Of a DNA stretch of 8,169 nt, positions 1-5,172 are shown in pieces. Under the pieces are notes generated by a model. It was not told the origin of the DNA, did no database searches, and saw nothing but the letters and a program-made list of their open reading frames with translations. Position 1 is the stretch's first letter; every line of letters starts with the position of its first letter. The position numbers and the translations under genes were made by a program. This stretch comes from Cyclobacteriaceae bacterium (GTDB lineage: Bacteria > Bacteroidota > Bacteroidia > Cytophagales > Cyclobacteriaceae), in assembly GCA_025358195.1 (NCBI GenBank), contig JANYKP010000176.1, positions 1-8,169 of the forward strand. Reading direction: 5' to 3'.

Positions 1-1
1 G

Positions 2-319
2 ACCTTTGGCGGGTTGTCGGGGGGAGCTTTGTTACTTTTTTTTGGCAGCGCACGGCTAACTCAAACAAAAGCATTCAGGCGAATGGTGCTCACCGAAACC
101 CAGGACAAAGAACAAGGCTATACGTCAAACTTCAATGAAGAACTGATGGTGGGTAAAACGGGGACTGCCTTTACGGTACTTCGACCCAGTGGCAAGGTGT
201 TGATCGCGGGAAAACTTTACGATGCCTTTAGCCGGGGTGAGTACATTGAAAAGGAGGCTGTCATTGAAGTGATCGACGTCGAAAGTTCAACATTGCGCGT
301 AAAGAAGACCACTGCATGA
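2..319 (+). CDS. NfeD-like membrane protein, C-terminal part (5' end outside window)
   Basis: The reading frame is open from the first bases of the window, so this is the 3' end of a longer gene. The TTG at 14 is probably internal, not a start. The 105 visible residues begin with a Gly/Leu/Phe-rich stretch (about residues 1-16) that looks like the end of a transmembrane helix. A linker follows, then a small beta-rich domain from about residue 44 (ELMVGKTGTAFTVLRPSGKV, then IAGKLYDAFSRGEYIEK and a VIEVIDVESSTLRVKK-type end). This matches the OB-fold C-terminal domain of NfeD proteins, which in known members sits beside membrane stomatin/flotillin or SPFH partners. Whether the full gene carries an N-terminal ClpP-like protease domain cannot be seen. 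Its stop overlaps the kdsB start (ATGA at 316-319), which suggests an operon. The role in membrane organisation is known only for the family. Confidence 0.85.
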   Translation, partial: TFGGLSGGALLLFFGSARLTQTKAFRRMVLTETQDKEQGYTSNFNEELMVGKTGTAFTVLRPSGKVLIAGKLYDAFSRGEYIEKEAVIEVIDVESSTLRVKKTTA

Positions 320-1071
320 AGATACTCGGCGTTATTCCGGCACGGTTTGCCTCTACACGTTTTCCAGGCAAACCCCTTGCTGATCTATTGGGGAAGTCAA
401 TGGTGCATCGTGTGTATCTGCAATGCAAAAAGGCAAAGCGGCTTAGTGAAATAGTGGTAGCTACCGACCATCAGAAGATTTTTGATCACGTCATCTCTTT
501 TGGTGGCAATGCTTGCCTTACGTCCGACCAGCACCCCAGTGGAACCGACCGGTGCTGGGAAGCATTACAATTGCAAAAATCATCATTTGATTTTGTGGTG
601 AATATTCAGGGCGACGAGCCATTTATCGATCCAGGCCAGATTGATTTGCTTTGTTCTTCCCTGGAGAATACTACCGAGCTTGCCACGCTTATTCAACCCG
701 TCTCTTCCCTTGAACAACTCCTTTCACCGAACGAGGCGAAAGTGGTTTTGAATACAAAGAAAGAAGCTATGTATTTCAGCCGCTCCCCCGTTCCTTTCGT
801 TCAGAAAAGTGAGCAAGAAAACTGGCTGCGTGAAACAACCTACTATCGCCATGTGGGATTGTATGCCTACCGTCATGATATTTTAAAAGAGATAACGCTG
901 CTCCCTGTCTCGGTGCTTGAAAAAGCCGAATCGCTCGAACAACTTCGCTGGCTCGAAAACGGCTTCAAAATAAAGACTGTTGAAACGGACGCAGAAGAAG
1001 GGCTTTGTATCGACACTCCGCAGGATCTGGTGCGGGCCATTGACTATTTAAAAAAAATGAAAAACCAATGA
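316..1071 (+). CDS. kdsB: 3-deoxy-manno-octulosonate cytidylyltransferase (CMP-Kdo synthetase)
   Basis: This cytosolic enzyme activates Kdo with CTP to give CMP-Kdo and pyrophosphate, the donor for the inner core of lipopolysaccharide. At 251 residues it has the usual KdsB length. The N-terminal nucleotide-binding loop IPARFASTRFPGKPL lies at residues 7-21. VVATD (47-51) and the Ser/Thr-rich SGTDR (75-79) follow. NIQGDEPFI (96-104) contains the Asp (D100) expected to bind metal. SRSPVPF (155-161) and HVGLYAYR (179-186) are conserved family blocks. EKAESLEQLRWLENG (202-216) and CIDTPQDL (231-238) correspond to the C-terminal KdsB signatures. The start is fixed by the ATGA overlap with the nfeD-like gene upstream. 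The stop overlaps the methyltransferase start in the same way, so all three genes are likely translated from one message. No key residue appears to be missing. Confidence 0.96.
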   Translation: MKILGVIPARFASTRFPGKPLADLLGKSMVHRVYLQCKKAKRLSEIVVATDHQKIFDHVISFGGNACLTSDQHPSGTDRCWEALQLQKSSFDFVVNIQGDEPFIDPGQIDLLCSSLENTTELATLIQPVSSLEQLLSPNEAKVVLNTKKEAMYFSRSPVPFVQKSEQENWLRETTYYRHVGLYAYRHDILKEITLLPVSVLEKAESLEQLRWLENGFKIKTVETDAEEGLCIDTPQDLVRAIDYLKKMKNQ

Positions 1072-1838
1072 AGGCCATGGTGGATGCACCACATTCACGA
1101 GATAATGCATTACTTTTTTTTGTTAACTATACAAAGAGGAACCGGGATACGTTACAAGATAAAATTGTAGTCGATCTGTCTGCCGGAAGCGGGTACATCT
1201 CTCATTTATTTGAAGGAGCGAATTGCCGGGTCATGCCCTTCGATCTTTTTCCCGGCAATAACACATTTGCCACGGCCACTTGTCGCCCCATTCATCTTCA
1301 AGAGCCTTTCCCAATTGAATCAGGCATTGCCGATTATGTGATCCTCGCTGAAACGATTGAACATCTTCCCAACCAGCTTTTTCTTTTTAAGGAAGTAGCA
1401 AGAATTCTTAAACCCGCAGGCCGGTTTCTGCTAACTACTCCCAACGGTTCTTCCCTTCGTGGCCGGTTCTCCCAATTCCTGACAGAAAGTGAACACTATG
1501 GAAGTCCCCCACCCAATGAGCTAACGGCTTATGTAAACTGGAAACCTGGACAGATCTATTTTGGTAAACTTTTTGTGAGTGGCGTGCAGCGTTTGCGCAC
1601 ACTCGCTGCCATCCATCATCTGCAGCTGCGAAAAGTTCATCCTTCCCAGCGAAGCTCGACATCCTACCTGTTACTTATCTTCTATCCGATCATCTGGTTC
1701 TTTGCAAGCAGGGTGCGCAAGCAACAAATTAGAAAGGATGCTGATAATCAGAATGTGTATACTGACATTTTCAAACTTAACACCTCCTGGTCGGTTTTGC
1801 TGTCAAAACATCTCCTCATGGAGTTTGAGCGCCTGTAA
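1068..1838 (+). CDS. class I SAM-dependent methyltransferase, substrate unknown
   Basis: This is a 256-residue protein with the Methyltransf_11/23 layout. Motif I is VVDLSAGSG (34-42), the glycine loop that binds S-adenosylmethionine. An acidic residue at the end of the next strand (MPFDL, D59) is positioned to hold the ribose. AETIEHLPN (94-102) is the usual motif following the third strand. RILKPAGRFLLTTPNG (112-127) is the motif shared by UbiE/UbiG-like and glycan-cluster methyltransferases. After the catalytic core comes a strongly hydrophobic segment (about 199-214, YLLLIFYPIIWFFAS) and then basic residues, which could be a membrane anchor or amphipathic contact. The start overlaps the kdsB stop (ATGA at 1068-1071), with a second Met at codon 4. 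The operon position beside kdsB makes an envelope-lipid or polysaccharide substrate possible, but that is inference. The 3' end overlaps the opposing hydrolase gene by 23 bp. Confidence 0.88.
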   Translation: MKAMVDAPHSRDNALLFFVNYTKRNRDTLQDKIVVDLSAGSGYISHLFEGANCRVMPFDLFPGNNTFATATCRPIHLQEPFPIESGIADYVILAETIEHLPNQLFLFKEVARILKPAGRFLLTTPNGSSLRGRFSQFLTESEHYGSPPPNELTAYVNWKPGQIYFGKLFVSGVQRLRTLAAIHHLQLRKVHPSQRSSTSYLLLIFYPIIWFFASRVRKQQIRKDADNQNVYTDIFKLNTSWSVLLSKHLLMEFERL

Positions 1839-2847
1839 CCGGTTTCATCCGAAGCTTTTCAATAGCAAATTTCCGGACCTCCCTTGAAACACTTTCAAGG
1901 TCCTTTGATACAATGTGTGAGCCCAGCACGTGACCTCCGGCATTTGGAATGGGGACGGCCACTTTGAGCGAGTCCGGCGTACTCAACTGACTATTCATTT
2001 CCAGCATCGCACTGACTTTCACCTGGGGATCTTGTTCCTTTTCATTTTTATAATAATAAAGTGTCAGACAAGGTTGTTTTATTTTCTCAAAAGTGGCCTT
2101 GTTCATTTTGCTTTCCAGCAATTCTTGTAATTGACAGACCGCTTCCAGCCGGTACTTCTTGTTCCAATATTGACTATCCGCCGAAGTATCAACAACATTT
2201 GGGGCCTTTTTTGGCATATTATACTTGCTCCCTACTACCATTCTGGCTATTTGCAATCCCCACGGATTATTCGAAATCCACGCATTGGGATTATTAATGG
2301 CAATATTGGGTGACATGTTAATCAAGGCATACACATCTTGCGGGTATTCGGCTGCCAGCACCAATGCCATCGTGCCCCCGGTGGAGGTACTCATTAATAT
2401 TACTTTGTCGCCGAGCGCTTTGCCGATCGCCAGGGCTTCCTTGCTACTCCTCCACCATCGGTCGGGGGTGAAATACAAAAGTTGCTCCGTGGTATCAATA
2501 CCATGGTCCGCCATACGAGCGAGGTATAAATTGCAGCCAAATGTTTTTGCGAACTTCTCGTGAATAGGATCTCCTTCTTCCTGGCTGGCAGAGAAACCGT
2601 GAATGTACACCACACTGTATTCGGTTCTTTTCTTTAAGGAGTCTGCCCAAATAATTCGCGCTTCGTTATCCGGTTTCAATTTATGCTTGCTCTCCTGCGT
2701 TGCGACATATTTTTCCAACGCATCGGGCTGTTGCGGTACGGTGGGCATGTCCTTGTTCCACACCGGACTATCCGGTTCAGGGCCGAGGAAATAAATTCCA
2801 AACAAGAGGATGAGCGGGAAGGTGATGAAAATAAATTTTCTGGACAT
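1816..2847 (-). CDS. membrane-anchored alpha/beta hydrolase
   Basis: This 343-residue protein starts at the ATG at 2847. A TTG nine bases further upstream (2856) is possible but less likely. Residues 5-22 are one hydrophobic segment after an Arg/Lys, so the protein is probably exported and tethered by a signal anchor. The alpha/beta hydrolase fold is recognisable: VVYIHGF (79-85) holds the oxyanion-hole HG motif. The nucleophile elbow reads STSTGG with the Ser at residue 155. A downstream Asp (D273, in EQDPQVKV) and His (H306, in NAGGHVLGS) complete a likely catalytic triad. The elbow has Ser where the classic G-x-S-x-G has its first Gly, a tolerated but less common variant. It resembles carboxylesterase or monoacylglycerol-lipase type enzymes, but the substrate cannot be read from the sequence. 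The gene faces the methyltransferase and shares 23 bp with its end. Confidence 0.86.
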   Translation of the reverse strand: MSRKFIFITFPLILLFGIYFLGPEPDSPVWNKDMPTVPQQPDALEKYVATQESKHKLKPDNEARIIWADSLKKRTEYSVVYIHGFSASQEEGDPIHEKFAKTFGCNLYLARMADHGIDTTEQLLYFTPDRWWRSSKEALAIGKALGDKVILMSTSTGGTMALVLAAEYPQDVYALINMSPNIAINNPNAWISNNPWGLQIARMVVGSKYNMPKKAPNVVDTSADSQYWNKKYRLEAVCQLQELLESKMNKATFEKIKQPCLTLYYYKNEKEQDPQVKVSAMLEMNSQLSTPDSLKVAVPIPNAGGHVLGSHIVSKDLESVSREVRKFAIEKLRMKPVTGAQTP

Positions 2848-2943
2848 GCGATTCAATCTATGAGTTAAAGATAGGGATTCTAAGCAAATTGAAAATCAAA
2901 AAATGCAAAACAACAGCAGGTGCCTAACGCTTCACTTCCGCAG

Positions 2944-2961
2944 CTGGGCCATTGAGCCCAG
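2944..2961. repeat. short perfect inverted repeat (6-bp arms, 6-base loop)
   Basis: CTGGGC at 2944-2949 and GCCCAG at 2956-2961 are perfect complements around the loop CATTGA. No T-tract follows on either strand, so it is not a classic intrinsic terminator. It lies roughly midway between two divergent genes and could be a protein-binding site, a fragment of a repeat element, or chance. Confidence 0.4.
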
Positions 2962-3067
2962 GCCTCTTGCAAAAAAAGTATATTGGAGTATCGCCTTCTT
3001 AACCCTCAATGAACCAGAAGTCAGTGCGACATAATTGTTCCTGGAAATACTTTAGTTTTTTACGCTG

Positions 3068-3093
3068 TACTCCGTAGCTTTAGCGAAGTAGTA
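3068..3093. repeat. imperfect palindrome in the leader of the amidohydrolase gene
   Basis: TACTCCGTAGC (3068-3078) and GCGAAGTAGTA (3083-3093) form an 11-bp inverted repeat with 8 of 11 positions paired, around the loop TTTA. It ends 23 bp before the ATG at 3117. From memory, intergenic repeats with a core like CCGTAGCTTTAGCGAAGGAGG are scattered through many bacterial genomes, and this looks like a degenerate copy. That resemblance was not checked here. If transcribed, it could fold as a hairpin in the 5' untranslated region. Confidence 0.5.
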
Positions 3094-3116
3094 AGTTTAA
3101 CAAAATTTAAAATGCC

Positions 3117-4547
3117 ATGACGAAGCACATTGTCCTTTTCCTGACAGCCATCATTCTCCTTTCCGAAACTGCGGTTGCCCAAAAAACAAAACAGGACGTA
3201 ATCAAGTCCATCGATAATAAATACGATTTATATTCAGCGACCGCTAAAAAAATCTGGGACTTCGCAGAAGTGGGTTTTCAGGAAAATCAAAGCACGGCGT
3301 TGCTTCAACAAACTTTAAAAGAGGCCGGGTTCATTGTGCAAAACAACGTGGCAGGAATGCCCACAGCGTTTACCGCGACCTACGGCTCAGGTAAACCCGT
3401 CATCGGAATTTTAGGAGAATTTGATGCGCTCCCGGGGGTCTCACAAGAGGCGGTGCCAGAACTGAAACCGATTCCAACCAAAATTGCCGGCCATGCATGC
3501 GGTCATCATTTGTTTGGCGTTGCGTCAGCGGCAGCGGCCATCGCTGTAAAAGATTGGCTTATCGCGAATAAAAAGGCTGGCACGATACGCTTTTATGGCA
3601 CACCAGCAGAAGAAGGTGGTTCCGGAAAAGTCTATATGGTACGCGATGGGTTATTTAAAGATGTAGACGTCGTCATTCACTGGCATCCCGGTGCGTCAAA
3701 CTCAGCAGGATGGGGGGCTTCCTTATCAAACAAATCCGGAAAGTTTCGTTTCTATGGTGTCGCCTCGCACGCTGCTGCCTCACCAGAGCGCGGTCGCTCG
3801 GCTTTGGATGGAGTGGAGGCGATGGACAATATGGTAAACATGCTCCGTGAACACGTCAGCGATGCAACGCGAATTCATTATGTGATTACACGAGGAGGCG
3901 AAGCGCCCAATGTCGTTCCAGCTTTTGCAGAAGCCTATTACTATGTGCGGCACCCGAAGCCTATGGAAGTAAAATCAACTTGGGAACGAGTTGTTCGCGC
4001 CGCAGAAGGAGCTGCCCTTGGAACGGATACGAGAATGAAATACGAAGTCACTGGCGGAGTTTATAACATGCTCGCCAGTGAATCGCTGGCAAAAGTTATG
4101 GATGCCAACCTTAGGCTCGTAGGAGGATTTGTCTATACAGCGGAAGAGCGAGCGTTCGGAATGAAAATCCAACAGACCTTTACCGACAACGTACCTAAAC
4201 TGGAAACCAGCAACGAGATCGCACCGTTGGGCGAAAGTGAAAGCGGCGGCTCTACGGATGTAGCCGATATCAGTTGGGTGGTACCTACGGCAGGCTTGCG
4301 TGTAGCTACCTGGGTGCCCGGTACCGCCGCTCACAGCTGGCAGGCCGTTGCCGCTGGTGGAACGTCCATCGGTTTTAAAGGAATGATGGTCGCCGCAAAA
4401 ACGTTGGCGTTGACAGCGGTTGATCTTTATAATTCACCTGCGGTTATAGAGGAAGCGTGGAAAGAACTTCGCAAAAAGGCCGGAGAGAATTTTAAATACG
4501 AAGCATTATTGGGTGACCGGCCTCCGGCGTTGGATTATAGGAAATGA
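3117..4547 (+). CDS. secreted M20D-family amidohydrolase, AbgB-like
   Basis: This 476-residue protein is close in length to AbgB, the B subunit of E. coli p-aminobenzoyl-glutamate hydrolase. M20D enzymes cut an amide bond of acylated or aryl-acylated amino acids with a two-metal centre. Residues 1-21 form a Sec signal peptide (basic start, hydrophobic core, AVA before Q22), so it should act in the periplasm or outside the cell. Visible metal and catalytic residues are D103 in GEFDALPG, C128 and H130 in GHACGHH, E165/E166 in GTPAEEGG, H188/H190 in IHWHPG and H406 in GTAAHSWQ. The lid or dimerisation domain (about 207-320) has the conserved ASHAA and APNVVP blocks. GSTDVADISWVVPT (378-391) is particularly AbgB-like. 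The start at 3117 has A-rich sequence before it and leaves a complete signal peptide. The gene stands alone; no AbgA partner or transporter is adjacent. The true substrate is open: folate catabolites, N-acyl amino acids and dipeptides are all possible. Confidence 0.93.
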   Translation: MTKHIVLFLTAIILLSETAVAQKTKQDVIKSIDNKYDLYSATAKKIWDFAEVGFQENQSTALLQQTLKEAGFIVQNNVAGMPTAFTATYGSGKPVIGILGEFDALPGVSQEAVPELKPIPTKIAGHACGHHLFGVASAAAAIAVKDWLIANKKAGTIRFYGTPAEEGGSGKVYMVRDGLFKDVDVVIHWHPGASNSAGWGASLSNKSGKFRFYGVASHAAASPERGRSALDGVEAMDNMVNMLREHVSDATRIHYVITRGGEAPNVVPAFAEAYYYVRHPKPMEVKSTWERVVRAAEGAALGTDTRMKYEVTGGVYNMLASESLAKVMDANLRLVGGFVYTAEERAFGMKIQQTFTDNVPKLETSNEIAPLGESESGGSTDVADISWVVPTAGLRVATWVPGTAAHSWQAVAAGGTSIGFKGMMVAAKTLALTAVDLYNSPAVIEEAWKELRKKAGENFKYEALLGDRPPALDYRK

Positions 4548-4572
4548 TCTTGTTTTCCTGGTGCCAAAGTGC

Positions 4573-4601
4573 TTGACGTTGGCTGGCTTATCTATTATCT
4601 T
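4573..4601 (+). promoter_or_regulatory. candidate promoter for the coiled-coil gene
   Basis: TTGACG (4573-4578) and TATCTT (4596-4601) are separated by exactly 17 bases. The same bases also fit the Bacteroidota pattern of a TTG about 20 bases before a TAnnTTTG-like element (TATCTTG). A transcript would begin near 4608, leaving a leader of about 16 bases before the ATG at 4624. No experiment or comparison supports it, but it suggests separate transcription from the amidohydrolase that ends at 4547. Confidence 0.4.
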
Positions 4602-4623
4602 GCACTAAATTCTTGTTAAAAAG

Positions 4624-5109
4624 ATGAATGTTGAGAAGAGGATACTTGAATTGATTGAACTGCTTGCGGAATATCTTCAAAAGACAGACCGGCTTTTGGA
4701 CAGGATGGACAAGCATGACATACTATTCGAAAAACAGTTTGCACGGATGGACCTGGCTTATCAGGTGATCGTGACGCACTCTGAAAGGATTGAAATTCTT
4801 CAGGACCAGACAAAAGACATTCAACTTCAAACAAAAGATCTTAAACAACAAACAAAAGATATTCAACAGCAAACAAAAGACTTTCAACTACAAATGAAAG
4901 ATCTTCATCCGCAAACGAACGATCTTCAACACCAAACAAAAGAGCTTTATCAGCAAACAAAAGAGCTTCAACTGCAAACAAAAGAGATTTATAAGGAAAT
5001 AAAAGTGCTTCAGCTGGAGACAAAGGAAATTCAACAACGAAACGATTCCACATTTAAAGAAATTCTTTCCATATCGAAACGGGTCCAAACCATTGAAGGT
5101 GAGCAGTAA
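4624..5109 (+). CDS. heptad-repeat coiled-coil protein of unknown function
   Basis: This is a 161-residue, strongly hydrophilic protein with no signal peptide or membrane segment, so it is probably cytosolic. I do not recognise a named family. Residues 1-61 are predicted helical and amphipathic (RILELIELLAEYLQKTDRLL near the start). Residues 62-138 are eleven back-to-back heptads of the form QTK[D/E][I/L]QQ. Residues 139-161 return to unique sequence ending in FKEILSISKRVQTIEGEQ. In the repeat, Thr and Ile/Leu/Phe sit three apart and would take the a and d positions, giving a polar, Thr-containing core unlike a standard leucine zipper. Pro96 in heptad five should kink or interrupt the helix. 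The start has the A-rich leader TTAAAAAG. The gene converges on the phosphoesterase gene with a 63-bp gap. A structural spacer or oligomerisation stalk is possible, but this is inference. Confidence 0.75.
   Translation: MNVEKRILELIELLAEYLQKTDRLLDRMDKHDILFEKQFARMDLAYQVIVTHSERIEILQDQTKDIQLQTKDLKQQTKDIQQQTKDFQLQMKDLHPQTNDLQHQTKELYQQTKELQLQTKEIYKEIKVLQLETKEIQQRNDSTFKEILSISKRVQTIEGEQ
4807..5037 (+). repeat. in-frame tandem array, 11 copies of a 21-bp unit
   Basis: Eleven contiguous 21-bp units encode the heptads of the coiled-coil protein. Most begin CAAACAAAAGA, and several copies share that 11-base core exactly, so similarity holds at the DNA level as well as the protein level. Units 1-6 carry Asp (GAT or GAC) at the fourth codon. 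Units 7-9 and 11 carry Glu (GAG or GAA), and unit 10 has Val. The outer units (5, 10 and 11) are the most diverged. This two-block pattern suggests successive duplications by slippage or unequal recombination. Because 21 is a multiple of three, copy-number changes would keep the frame. Confidence 0.92.
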
Positions 5110-5172
5110 GCTCTGTTAATAACGATGGTATTTTCTTACAGCTACAACCCACGATTAACTAATCAGTAGATT

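Larger units (their letters stand above)
2848..3116. other. divergent intergenic spacer without a gene
   Basis: These 269 bp separate the minus-strand hydrolase from the plus-strand amidohydrolase and must hold both promoters. I see no credible coding frame. On the minus strand, TATCTTTA (2873 down to 2866) resembles the Bacteroidota -7 element TAnnTTTG and lies about 20 bp before the hydrolase ATG, but I found no convincing -33 TTG partner. The spacer also holds a short perfect hairpin (2944-2961) and an imperfect palindrome (3068-3093), listed separately. The plus-strand leader just before 3117 is A/T-rich (TTTAACAAAATTTAAAATG), as is common at starts without a Shine-Dalgarno sequence in this phylum. 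Confidence 0.6.

Noticed and set aside
2944..2961. Intrinsic terminator for the hydrolase or amidohydrolase
   Set aside because: The hairpin lies upstream of both divergent genes and has no T-tract on either strand.
3075..3082. TAGCTTTA as the -7 element for the amidohydrolase gene
   Set aside because: It sits in the loop region of the palindrome, and no clear TTG lies at the right distance upstream, so I could not separate it from the repeat's own sequence.
3112..3120. Two-codon upstream frame (ATG CCA TGA) overlapping the amidohydrolase start
   Set aside because: It is very short and has no supporting signal; most likely chance in an A-rich leader.
3975..4334. Minus-strand frame of 119 codons inside the amidohydrolase gene
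   Set aside because: It is a shadow of a well-supported gene with conserved catalytic residues on the plus strand, and shows no domain of its own.
4807..5037. CRISPR array
   Set aside because: Units are directly contiguous with no spacers, have a 21-bp period and encode protein in frame.
4841..5088. Two open minus-strand frames across the 21-bp array (4841-5053 and 4888-5088)
   Set aside because: A 21-bp repeat that lacks a stop in one reverse frame keeps that frame open through every copy. The products are low-complexity FxVExLLF-type repeats, and the plus-strand frame has a proper start, a candidate promoter and unique flanks.
5110..5172. Bidirectional terminator between the convergent coiled-coil and phosphoesterase genes
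   Set aside because: I found only a weak 6-bp complement (GTTAAT and ATTAAC) about 30 bases apart and no T-tract hairpin.
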